A DNA stretch of 64,000 nt from Monocercomonoides exilis (taxonomy: Eukaryota; Preaxostyla; Oxymonadida; Polymastigidae), in the NCBI GenBank assembly GCA_001643675.2, contig LSRY02000024.1, positions 622,001 through 686,000 on the forward strand, written 5' to 3'. A program made the position numbers and the translations under genes. The notes under the pieces were generated by a model. It did not search any database. It had not been told where the DNA came from and saw only the letters and a list, made by a program, of their open reading frames with translations. Numbering within the stretch: position 1 is the first letter of the stretch; the number at the start of each line of letters is the position of its first letter. Shown here in pieces: positions 1-10,900 of this stretch.

Positions 1-2
1 TT

Positions 3-1373
3 TCTTCTGCAACTCAGCCATCGGAATCTTCTTATTCATCGTTGCCATCATCGGCAGCTCCTTCATTGTTCACGGCTCTCCTTCCAACTATCTCAAGTTC
101 GTCTCAACAGGATAAAAAGCCTGTTTATTCTGCAAAACTCAATCTAAATGCGTCTTCATTGCTGCATCTGTCTACGAAAGGAAGGCAGACTCCAAGAGAA
201 CTCAAATCGCAACAACCATTCAACAGCAGTGGAACAATATCCACACAAATGGCTGATCAACAACACAATATACATCGAAATAGAGTCTTTGAGGATAAAA
301 ATTTGGCTTTGGAACCGCAACTTTCATCATTCGCTGAAGATGCGCTACTTCGGTTGACCCGATGGAGCCGTCAGCTGTTCAATCTTCTGTTCAGCCAAGC
401 TCAAAAATTAGAGTCAACCGACGGAAGAAAGCGATTGAGGGTCAAAAAAAGAGGCAGCGTGAAAAAGGAAGGAGAAAAGGAAGAAGATGATGATGAAAAT
501 CGGAAAGACAACAAAGACTGGGGAGAATTGCTTTCGTTGCAAACAACAGTGATGTTTGATGTGTTTGTGGGGAGTGCAGAAATGGGCCCTGGTGAAGATA
601 GCAGAAAGGATCGTCTTTTTGTGATTGATCAGTTGTGGAAAGTGCTCAATAAGGACAAGAAAAAGGTTGTTAACTTTTGTTCATAGAAAAATTTTATTCA
701 TCTTTTGATAAACCTAAAAAAAAAAATTTAAAAAACAATTTAATTAATTAATTTATTTATTCTTTTTCAATTTTCAATTTTCAATGTTTTTATCCATTTT
801 CTTTCTCATTCTTTCTTTCTTTTCTTTTCTTTTTTTTTTCAGCAACAAGAACTATCGCTGTTATTTTGTGAGCATTTGCTGAACATCTGCCTGTCGTATC
901 GTCCAACTTCAATTTCGCAAAATATTCATTCTTCATTTTCAAATGAAGTTCGCACTGATGCAACAGGTGCAACAGCTGCTCTACAGGCATCTCCAGCTGT
1001 AAATATATCTCTTATTCCGGATATTTCTCTCTTTCTCTCGTTTTTGATTCCATCCGCCGATTCTCTTAAACTGCTTCTCAGTGCTCTGCAACGTGGTCTT
1101 ATTTCTTCAACTTTTTTTGTGCCTGCAACAAGCTCTCAAATGATGCAGGTGTCTTCTTCCAGAAATATTCTTCCAGCATCTCTGAGGGAAATAACGAGGA
1201 AAGCATTAATCAGTCATGTCAAGCTATTCGATGACTATCAATCTTCTTCTCAAAAAAAGACCGCAAATTCTTTAACATTGAAAGAAAAACAAAATTCTTT
1301 TGCAGATAGAAGATTAGTTTTTTCGAGGCAAACTGTTTCACTTTCTCAACAAATTTTATCCATGCTCCAATAA
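3..1373 (+). CDS. Unknown spliced protein, 5' end outside window
   Basis: I do not recognise this gene. The reading frame is already open at the left edge (first in-frame codon at position 3) and there is no ATG near it, so the N-terminus lies outside the window. Exon 1 ends at 665, an intron runs 666-842 (GTTGTT donor, pyrimidine-rich acceptor ending TTTCAG), and exon 2 runs 843-1373 with a TAA stop. The splice is phase 0 and joins a basic KDKKK stretch to QQELSLLFCEHLLN. The protein has a Ser/Gln-rich N-terminal part, a Lys/Glu/Asp-rich middle (about 420-515) and then amphipathic, Leu-rich helical segments (FLSFLIPSADSLKLLLSAL), which could be an alpha-solenoid. No catalytic motif was seen. 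The gene is real (splicing is coherent), but its function is not assignable from sequence alone. Confidence 0.65.
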
Positions 1374-1665
1374 TAGATTCGAAAGTTACCAATTGGCAAA
1401 ACGTGAAACAATTTGAAAGTGCATTAAATAAAAGCTACATTCATCAATAAAATTTTTCAGCATACTTCAAACCGAGTTTTTTCTCATCAAAGAAGATGGA
1501 CTTTTATTCAAAGTTTGTGAATTTCACAAAAGTCTGCTTTATAATAAAGGTTAATTGAATTCTTCAAAATGTGTTGTTTTTCAGCTTGGAAAATGGTGAT
1601 TGGTTTTTGATGATTTTATCTTTTTCTTTTTCTTTGGTAGAATTTTTAATCAAACTCAATTTTGA
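1374..1665. other. Intergenic, AT-rich
   Basis: Between the first gene and the left arm of the palindrome I see only AT-rich sequence. No conserved ORF, RNA-like motif or repeat with another copy in the window was found. Confidence 0.5.
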
Positions 1666-1866
1666 GGCAAGACCTGAAGATATGGGAACGCATGGAATAA
1701 GTTTATTTCTGTTTTTAATGTTTTATTATTTATTTATATGCAATTGTTATTTCCAAAAAACATGCAGAAACTGGTCAAAAATATAATTTTTATTTATTGA
1801 AAATAGGTCATTTTTAAGTATTTTTGGGTTTGATCAAACATTCATCAAATGTCTTTGTCACAAAGA

Positions 1867-2718
1867 ATGTTCACAAAAACACCTATTTGTGAACTCAACG
1901 ATCCATTTTCGGATGAAATGGGTGCTTGAAAATGGTATTTCGAAAATGTGCTGGAAGGAGAAGCTCCAGAATGCAAACATGATAAATGCAAAATGATATT
2001 CACATCCGGAGGTAAATATTACAAATATTGGAGATGTGGAAAATGTGGCAAAAAACAGTCAGTTTTTAAAAACACATCTTTGGAAAATTCAAAAATACCA
2101 CTGAGAAAGTTTTTGATGATTGTTTTATATTATTACATTGGTATATCATCTGCACACATTTGTGAACTGCTTGGAATAAGTGAAAACACAATTCATTATT
2201 GGATGAGTGTTATTCGAGTCAGATGCACATCTATTTGGAACAAAAATCAAGCTGTCATAGGAGGGCCGGGAAGAATTGTGGAGGTCGACGAAGCGGTTTG
2301 GAGGCGCAGAAAGGATGGGCGAGGGGAAAAGAAGAGGCAAATTTGGATATTTGGAGCTGTGGAAAGGAAACCAGAGGGAGGTGCGGGGAAGAACTTCGTG
2401 ATGATCGTGCCAAATAAGGAGGCTGAGACATTGGTTCCAATTATTCGAGCCAAAATTCTTCCTGGAACTCTGATCATGAGCGATGAATAGAAGGCTTATG
2501 CCAGATTGAAAGATTATGGTTACGCTCATGATACTGTCTGTCACAAGCGAGAATTCAAAAGCAAAATCACTCATGCATGCACAAACACTGTCGAAGGTTT
2601 GTGGATGAATTTACGGAAATTTTTTCCAAGAACTGGATGAAGAGAAAGAATCTTGGGGACTATTTATCAACGTGGCTGGTCAGAAGAAATTTGCTTATTC
2701 AATTTGAGGAACAAATAA
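1867..2718 (+). pseudogene. Merlin/IS1595-type DDE transposase, inactivated
   Basis: The frame runs from ATG 1867 (MFTKTPICELNDPF) to TAA 2716, about 283 codons, a normal size for a Merlin transposase. It has a zinc-ribbon-like start (C-x-H-D-x-C at about 1966-1987, then C-x2-C in RCGKCGKKQ), an HTH-like stretch (LLGISENTIHYWMSVI), and the DDE core: first Asp in VEVDEAVWRRR, second Asp in LIMSDE, and Glu in NTVEGLWMNL. Three in-frame stops break it: TGA at 1927, TAG at 2488 (where the family normally has the Trp of SDEW) and TGA at 2638. The family match rests on motif order, and the stops make it a non-autonomous relic. Confidence 0.85.
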
Positions 2719-3117
2719 AGAAAATCGTCTTCGATTAAACTGAAAAAGAAAACGAATTGGAAGAATCAAAAAGAAAAGATAGTGTCTAAACAAAATTAGA
2801 GACAGAATCTGATATTTAAGATGAAAATGACATTTCTCAAAAGACAGAATTTGTAATATCTGATTCAATTGGAGCCGGGGACTGTGCAAATGCATCGGAA
2901 TTTGACCCCATGGATGTTGATTAATTATTTTATTTTTAATTCTTGTTTTTTAAAATTCATTCACCCATTTTTTCCTCAATTTTTCATTTTATGTTTTTGA
3001 CTTTTTTGTCAACTTCCGCACATCTCTAATGGAGAAAACATGATAAATATTATTAACAATCCTCATATATTAATTTCACAGAAAATAGGCTATTCCCATG
3101 TAATGCGGTCTTTCCCT

Positions 3118-3898
3118 TTTCTCTTCATCCAGTTCTTGGAAAAAATTTCCGTAAATTCATCCACAAACCTTCGACAGTGTTTGTGCATGCATGAGTGATT
3201 TTGCTTTTGAATTCTCGCTTGTGACAGACAGTATCATGAGCGTAACCATAATCTTTCAATCTGGCATAAGCCTTCTATTCATCGCTCATGATCAGAGTTC
3301 CAGGAAGAATTTTGGCTCGAATAATTGGAACCAATGTCTCAGCCTCCTTATTTGGCACGATCATCACGAAGTTCTTCCCCGCACCTCCCTCTGGTTTCCT
3401 TTCCACAGCTCCAAATATCCAAATTTGCCTCTTCTTTTCCCCTCGCCCATCCTTTCTGCGCCTCCAAACCGCTTCGTCGACCTCCACAATTCTTCCCGGC
3501 CCTCCTATGACAGCTTGATTTTTGTTCCAAATAGATGTGCATCTGACTCGAATAACACTCATCCAATAATGAATTGTGTTTTCACTTATTCCAAGCAGTT
3601 CACAAATGTGTGCAGATGATATACCAATGTAATAATATAAAACAATCATCAAAAACTTTCTCAGTGGTATTTTTGAATTTTCCAAAGATGTGTTTTTAAA
3701 AACTGACTGTTTTTTGCCACATTTTCCACATCTCCAATATTTGTAATATTTACCTCCGGATGTGAATATCATTTTGCATTTATCATGTTTGCATTCTGGA
3801 GCTTCTCCTTCCAGCACATTTTCGAAATACCATTTTCAAGCACCCATTTCATCCGAAAATGGATCGTTGAGTTCACAAATAGGTGTTTTTGTGAACAT
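3118..3898 (-). pseudogene. Second Merlin-like transposase, inverted and 3'-truncated
   Basis: This is the mirror copy in the right arm. It carries the same stop codons as the left copy and breaks off after the PRTG-stop segment, so the last ~26 codons (RERILGTIYQRGW onward) are missing. Because both copies share the same disabling mutations, these arose before the inverted duplication or were spread by gene conversion afterwards. Confidence 0.8.
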
Positions 3899-4248
3899 TC
3901 TTTGTGACAAAGACATTTGATGAATGTTTGATCAAACCCAAAAATACTTAAAAATGACCTATTTTCAATAAATAAAAATTATATTTTTGACCAGTTTCTG
4001 CATGTTTTTTGGAAATAACAATTGCATATAAATAAATAATAAAACATTAAAAACAGAAATAAACTTATTCCATGCGTTCCCATATCTTCAGGTTTTGCCG
4101 TATTTTCCTTTTGGTGAAGTTACATAAGTGGGAACAGAATATTGATCGAAAAATGCAACTTTTATTTTTTTGAATATTTAACAAAAGGAAGCTTTCAAAA
4201 AAATTTTGACACATAAGAAAAAATTACACCTCGATGAAAGTTATGTTT

Positions 4249-4511
4249 TGTGTTATTATTTTTGAAATCATATTTTTTCATACAAAAATTTTGGAACAAA
4301 AATATTTCAAGAATACAAACAAAAAAAAAAAAAATTGCAAAGTGAAATGGATAATTGAATTCATTTTTATCTTTGATTCGGAAAAACCATTTGTTTTTAA
4401 AAACAATTATCATGCTTTTTCTGTTTTGAATAAAAATTTTCTTTAAAAAAACTGACAATCTTTGTAAAAATAACACACAGAAAAAAGATATGATTTCAAA
4501 AATAATCACCC
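4249..4511. repeat. MITE family B, copy 1
   Basis: An element of about 263 bp has terminal inverted repeats: tgttattatttttgaaatca on the left, and the complement of tgatttcaaaaataatcaccc on the right. The ends differ mainly in the first bases (GTGTTATT versus GGGTGATT). A second copy lies at 40580-40838. There is no coding capacity beyond chance ORFs. Confidence 0.7.
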
Positions 4512-4776
4512 AAATTTCCAAAAATATTTATTAGTTTGCATTTTCTTTAATAAGGTTCTTTAGATTAATTATCAGTTGAATATAATAACTTATAATTTTC
4601 ATCAAAATCTCATTCAGACTCACGAAATCTCACTTGGATGGATGTGACAAAATTGTCAAGCATTTGATTCCATTTGAGTGAAATAAGAAAAGTTTGAATG
4701 ATATTTTGATGAGAAAATTCAATAGTCCTTTAAACTTGAAAATTTCAAAAAATGAAATTTTCAATATATATATATA

Positions 4777-5125
4777 TCGCCAAAAATACAGGATAAGATC
4801 GATTTCGCAATAACTGCAAGAGGAATAATTCTGACAATTTTCCTCAAAAATAAATCTAATCAATTCAAACTCAATTGATACACAAAACTTTAAAACCTTT
4901 CTCGTTTGTGCTCAGAAAAAAATTATTAGAAAAATCTCGGAGAAACTCAAAATCCTATTTCTCCAAAATTTTCAATTATAATTTTTTCCTCGTTTATGCT
5001 CGGAAAAAATGAAAGTCTTGTATGTCACGTGAGTTTGTATTGATGAGATATATTTTGTGGAAAATTGTCAGAATTATTCCTCTTGCAGCTATTGTGAAAT
5101 CGATCTTGTCCGGCATTTTGTGCGA
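4777..5125. repeat. MITE family A, copy 1 (fold-back, TA-flanked)
   Basis: This 349-bp element is an imperfect palindrome over most of its length. Its termini are TCGC...GCGA, flanked by TA on both sides (4775-4776 and 5126-5127), as for Tc1/mariner-type insertions. The conserved arm contains gacaagatcgatttc and aggaataattctgacaattt in both orientations. Other copies are at 18620-18963 and 41070-41435. It forms the left edge of the large duplication. Confidence 0.8.
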
Positions 5126-5899
5126 TATTTGTGCGTGAAAGACAGAAAAAAAAGCACTTTAAACATGTCAAACAATATTATCAATTTTTTCAAATAATGA
5201 AAAAATTAAGATTTGTTAATCACCATATTCCAAAATTTTTTTAATATAAAGTTATTATTTTTCTGAATTATTTCTATTTCAAGAAACAAAGAATTTATGA
5301 ATAAGTATTGTTCACACAGAAAAAATAAAATAGAATCTTTGAGATACAAAATTTATCGAATAATGAACTTTTGCAAATAAACATCTGCGTCACATGCCTT
5401 CTGACGTGAACATTTTTGGAGTGACGTTACGTGAGTGAAAAAAAATTTAATTCTATTATTTTTAAAAATATATCTTTCATCAAAAAAGATAATGCATGCA
5501 ATAATTGAATTATTTAACAATTGATTTTTTATTTCATTGGAATTAACAATAATAATTATTGAAAATTTTTCAACCAATTATTTGCAATTATTTTAGAAAC
5601 TATGGGTTGTGTAGTGATCAATTTTTTCCAGTATAAATACCAACGCACAAACGTCACTGTCTGTCACTGACGTAATTCAAGTCAATAAGGCATTTTTTCA
5701 AATGTTTGTGTCTTTTCATATGTTAAATATTCTTTTATTAAGTTTTCAACTTCACAAAGTCATCCAATTGATGTTTGAAAAATATAATATATTTTTTTCT
5801 CAATTTTTCTTATATTTTTTTCATTCATTCAAATTATTAGAGCTTGTTTTTCACAAAAAGCTGTTACAAACATATGAGATGCTTGTTAAAACATATACA

Positions 5900-7131
5900 G
5901 TTGTTGGAGATAAGAGTCTAAGTGCAAGAAGAGGATGTTTGTTCGGTTGAAGGAGGAGTTTTTATCTTCTTTGGCTGGGATCAGGACAAGCGGTAAGCGT
6001 GCAAGGCGCTGGCATTTGCTGCGGAGCATCTGGACAACGACGTGGAGAAGACGTATCAAACGGTGCTGTGTCCTCTGATATTTACGATTGGGAGCTGGAT
6101 TCCGGGAAAGCAAAAGAAGTATTTATTGGTGGCTGAGGAGTGCGTTATGATTGGGACAGAGCAGAGCAAGAGCGAGCAAGATGCGATCAGGATCTGAGAA
6201 GACGTGTGGTGAAGAAGAGTGTGGGGGCAACCGATGTTTTCAGTCTGACCGTGCAGAGCTGACGGATAGATCAGTGGTGGGAATATACAGCTTGAGTTCG
6301 TATGGAGGGAGCTGCGCTGTGCTGTTTTTCCTTCCTAATACCTGAATGTGGAGAAAATAGCGGAGAGTGGATTGTGACACATCTTTTCGATCAGGCAAGG
6401 CGGATCACAGAGAGTCAGGGAAACAAGAGGATTGTGCATGATGTGATAGGAAAGAGCGAAGCAGAAGAGGAGGTGGTGAAACGGGCTGGAGGAAAAGGTG
6501 AAGAAGGGAAGGCAGAGGAGGAGAAAGAGGAAGAATGAAAGTTTCATGAGGCATCAGCGATTGTTCTGGAGGGGAATGGGGAAGGTGCAGGCAGGAGGTT
6601 GAGTCTGTATGAGTTGTGTGGGTTGCCTATCATCCTGTTTATTGGGATAAGTGGTGCGTGGATGGTGGTGATTGTGTGGCACTATGAACAGCTACTGCAT
6701 CTGGCGGTGTCGGGGAAGAAGAACTGGTGCAAAACCGAGAGAAATAGGAGTCGGTGTTTTTGTGGATGCTGCCGGATGGGGCAGAGGAAGCAGAGGGAAG
6801 GTTGCTGCTGAGTGCTCTAGTGCAGAACAAGGAGGCAGCAGCGACAGAGCGGAAGAGCAAAGTTAAGAGAGAAGGTGTTGAAAGCAGAGATGGAGAAGAA
6901 AGTGGTAATGAAGCTAAGGAGATTCACGAATGCAATGAAAGAAAAATGGAAAAACGAAGAAAAGGTGAGGAAATTAATCAAAGCAATGAGAAAGAAGGAA
7001 GTGATGGAGGAAGAGAAGAGGGAGAGGCAGAAATGTCTGAAGAGAGAGGAGAAAGAGATGGAGCGGGGAGGAGAGGAGCAGGGAAAGGAAAAGTGGAAGA
7101 TAAAGTGGAAGGAGAGGAAGAAGCAGAGTGA
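5900..7131 (+). pseudogene. Decayed GC-richer coding remnant inside element C
   Basis: This stretch has clearly higher G content than its flanks and reads like former coding sequence on the + strand, but the frame shifts repeatedly. Readable pieces include a segment around 6008-6190 (EKTYQTVLCPLIFTIGSW, then KQKKYLLVAEECVMIG), then RIDQWWEYTA near 6264, then SGEWIVTHLFDQARRITESQ near 6366. A Glu/Lys/Arg-rich tail runs 6754-7131 and ends in TGA. A TATA-like gtataaatacc sits at 5632. I do not recognise the protein. It is either the element's own dead gene or a host fragment it captured. Confidence 0.45.
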
Positions 7132-7673
7132 GAATTGAAAAGAAATCTGCTGTGTCTGTGATTTTTTTTTTAATATATTCATGAAATAGAGTTTTTTTTT
7201 CGTTCTCTTGGATAACAATTCTCTGGAGTTTGTTATTTTCTTTGTAACATATCAAATGAATTTTTTTCGTTAAATAATACTATTGAAAATAAAAAAGAAC
7301 ATATTAGGTTTTGTTAATATAATTAAAAAACAATATTGAAATCATGGAAATTGAATCAAATAAAGAAAAAACTTGTTAACCACAAAAAAACACTCAAATT
7401 TTTCTCTTTTAAGAAAATGAATTATAATAACTATTTGAAACAAAAAAACATTCTTCTAGAACATTAACAAATAAATGGAAGAAACTTGTTGAATATACGA
7501 AGTGTACGATATGACTTTTCTCAAAGAGGAAAAGAGGATTGAAATGAAGAAATATTTAATTAAGGTTTACTGAAGGAAATTGATATTTTTTATATATTTT
7601 TATATATTCTTTCATATTGGGAAGTCATTTATTTTAAATGTGTTTTTATTTAAAATATTAACTATTCCTTCCG

Positions 7674-7719
<46 letters not shown>
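7674..7719. repeat. 46-nt poly(A) tract
   Basis: An uninterrupted A run lies just inside the right end of element C, directly before its TGACG-rich subterminal repeat. Its length is prone to sequencing or assembly error. Confidence 0.9.
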
Positions 7720-7721
<2 letters not shown>

Positions 7722-7810
7722 ACGGGCACTGACTGACGTGACCTCACTATTTCCTATGTGACGCAGATGTTTATTTGCAAATATAATTTCTTACAGAATG
7801 CTAAGTTTAA

Positions 7811-7903
7811 TTTTTGAGATGGAAATGAATTCTTTTTTGAAATGGAACCCTTTATAAATGTTAATTGACCACTTTTATTCATTTTATTGATTAAGCGTTA
7901 GAG
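7811..7903 (+). promoter_or_regulatory. Conserved promoter block of receptor gene 1
   Basis: This ~93-bp block before the ATG is almost identical to that before receptor gene 2 (43962-44055). It contains a TATA-like tttataaat at 7851-7859, 45 bp from the ATG. Similarity drops sharply upstream of tttttgagatgg, suggesting that a compact core promoter is what has been kept. Confidence 0.6.
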
Positions 7904-10900
7904 ATGCGATCAACAGTTATATTTTTTACAGTTCTTGCACACATTTTTATCTATAATTCGCAGTCAACCGAACATTTCATCGAACAACAACGTGATGAAG
8001 AGTTCAAAAACGAGAAGATATTTGTTCATCCTCTGGTGCACAGATGTCTTAAAAATTCATCAGAGCATGAAGTGTATTGTAATAATTTATTGCAACACAC
8101 GAACACTTTCCAACCGAGCATCAGCGTTGGAAACACTGAAATTGAAGGAAAATCCGAAAAACACGATTTGCAGCATGATGTGAAGGAAAACAAAAGAAAT
8201 TATCGGACGATTGAACCAGAAATGTCAAGAGATTATCGGATGCGCCTTTTTAAAGAAATGTTGAAAGAACATCCCCAAAGCGAGATTGAGGGATGTGTTT
8301 GTGCATCAAACTCATCCATTGAGTTGAAGGAGATTGGGCTGGTTGGGGGTGAGCGCGGGGGTGTGGTACGTGGAAGGAAGGGGAGTGTGGTTGTGGTGAG
8401 GGGGTGTGTTGTGGGGATGAGGAAGGGCAATGAGGCAGGGGCATTTGATCTTTGTGGGAGCATTGGGATATTAATGAATATCACATTGAATGGATGGGGA
8501 AGAGGAGGAGAAATTTATTCAGGGAGGCTGTTTGGAGGGAGCGATGAAGGAGAAGGGAGTATTTCTGTGAGCGAATCTCACTTCTCGTATTTTTGTGTAT
8601 CATCAGCCCCATTCCTATCATCCCCTTCAATATCGCTAATATCCCTCTCACAACTGACATTTTTCAACATTTCAACAGCAAATGATGCATGTTCGCCTGC
8701 AACAACTACGTCAACCCAAATCACATGTCTGATGAGCAGCTGCTCATTTTCATCAGTCTGTGATGCGTTTGATGGCGGGATTGTTCCCTCTCTCAACAAT
8801 CCCTTGGCTTCATTGACTGCCTCAAACACATCTTTTATGAAATGTTGTCGGACAAGAAATGTTAAATGTGAAGGAACTGCAGAGGCACCATTGAAGCCAG
8901 ACAGACAGAATGATACATTCAATGGAGTAAATTCATTTATTTGGTGCGAGTGGAACGGATCGAGGACAACAGGAGAAAGTGATTCAGTTTCAGATGGGGT
9001 ATCTTGCGGAGGAGCAATTTACATGTACAATCTCAATTCTGGAGAACTTTCTGTATCTCATTGCCTGTTTAATAATTGCTTTGCATACAGCCGTGGAGGT
9101 GGAATTATGTGCTATAATATTAAATCTGTTGAGATTGTGGACAACACCTTCAATTCATGTGTTGCACAAAATCAATATGGAGGGGGATTGTGTGCTGTAT
9201 TAATTTCAACATGTGTTCGGATCCGCAGATGTGAATTCCAGAATTGTAAAACATATAGCTATGGAGGAGGACTTTATCTTGATAATTTTCATATTTCAGG
9301 AATAGACTGCATTGAAGTTGAAAATGGGGAAGGAGAGAGTGCGTGCGTGATTGACTGCAGTTTCGCTTCATGCTCAGTCACGAATTATTATGGAGGAGGG
9401 ATGTGTTGCGTTGCTGTTCCTGCACCACAATTCAAAATGAGAAGCATTCAGTTTATCTTGTGTTCTGCAATGGAATATGGAGGAGGATTGTATTTTAATC
9501 CAAATCGAGCAACAGCATACAATGATATTATTTATTGCTATTTTTTGTTTTTTCATGAATGCTGTTGCAGGGATGCAGCCAATCCACGTGGACATGACGT
9601 TGAATATGTTGATTATTACAATCTTTATTTGAATTCTGGAAATCCATTATATGAATGCTACACCACAAACACAAATGAACAGAGAATATGCTATGCATAC
9701 AACTTCTTGAATGCAAATGCCTGGACATATGATCAAACATCAAAAAAGAATTGGCTGAAGGACAAGTCGATTTACGTTTCAGTGAGTGGAAATGACTTGT
9801 ATGAGTTATGCGGGTCAAATGAGTCGAATCCGTGTCTAACGGTGAAGAAAGCTTTTGAGATGAGTGAGGTGCAGATTAGCTTGGCAATCACGTTGATGGA
9901 AGGGAATCACATAAGTGAGACAACAACAGTTGCAATTGGAACAAAGAAGATTTCAATCATTGGGAAAGGGAGGACGAAGAGTTCGATTGGAACAGGGGCA
10001 CTTTCATCGATAAGAACGCTGTTCAGTGTGTCAACAGGTCATCTTGGTTTATTGCACATGAAGATTGATTGTAACTCAAATTCAAGTCCTTCGCCGAGTG
10101 TGGTTGTGGTGTCTGATGGGAGTGGATCACTTTCATTGGAGGATGTTGTGATCACCACGAGTAAAACAGGAGACTATGTGATGTCTTCGTCAGTGTTTGT
10201 GGCGCCGCTGTCGCAGCTGTTGATGACCGATGTGGAGATCATTAATATGAATGTCTCAAAATCATTGTTCTCTGAGCCTGATATATCATCATCTTTTTCA
10301 TCCTCCTCATCCACGCTGTTTTTGACATCCACAGCATCTGGAGAGAGTATGTTGGCGAATGTGAAGGTAACGAATGTGAAGTTGACTGAAGGAGATGGGG
10401 TTGTTGTAGCAAAGAGTGTGAAGGCTGGAGAGACGTTTGTGGTCAAGAATGTGACAATCGAAGATTGCGAGTGCAAGGCTGGAAGTGGTGGTGGGATCAA
10501 GGTCGAGTTGGAATCATCTTCAAGCAAGTTGCGGGTGGGGAGTTCAACAGCCGCTGCAAATGAAGAGACAAAATTGAACAGATGCAAGTGCAGTGGAAAT
10601 GGAGGAGGGATTATGCTGCATCTGACAGATGGCTCGCACGACTTCTCGATCGTGTCTGTGGACTTTACAGGCTGCACTGCGAAATCTGGGGGAAATTATG
10701 TGTTTGTGAATGGGGGAGATTCTGAGAACTGGGGGATAACAACAGAAAAGCTGAAAGGTATCCAGGGCATATCAACATTAAAGGAACTGGTGGGATATGA
10801 CACAGATGACACAACCATGCTGCAATTCCCGCTTAATGTGTTTCTGGACTCACATACTGGTGCAGCGCACGTGGGCAAAAAGAAAGATGGTATTCTGGGG

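Larger units (their letters stand above)
1666..4099. repeat. 2.4-kb palindrome made of two opposed Merlin-like copies
   Basis: The left arm, 1666-2647, is repeated in inverse orientation at 3118-4099. Paired positions sum to 5765 throughout, and both transposase readings translate identically, stops included. The arms are about 982 bp with a 470-bp spacer at 2648-3117. The outer ends are ggcaaGacctgaagatatggg on the left and its complement with one mismatch on the right. The spacer continues the left transposase to its natural 3' end, so the left copy is longer and the right copy is a truncated inverted duplicate. No target duplication is visible outside the arms. Arms this similar mean a recent inverted duplication or ongoing arm-to-arm gene conversion. 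Confidence 0.9.
5377..7774. mobile_element. Element C: TIR-bounded insertion with TTGCAA target duplication
   Basis: The 2,398-bp insertion has 19-bp perfect terminal inverted repeats, ATAAACATCTGCGTCACAT. It is flanked by TTGCAA at 5371-5376 and 7775-7780. The unoccupied site is visible in the other duplication copy at 43926-43931, where a single TTGCAA joins the same flanks. The subterminal regions are rich in TGACG and CGTCA motifs at both ends (5380-5440 and 7721-7765), as expected for transposase-binding repeats. No recognisable transposase remains inside. The superfamily is uncertain, because the 6-bp palindromic target duplication does not by itself identify it. Confidence 0.8.

Noticed and set aside
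1948-2490. Bacterial IS1595 contamination
   Set aside because: The sequence is embedded in the same AT-rich eukaryotic contig with other eukaryotic repeats, and Merlin elements are the eukaryotic relatives of this family.
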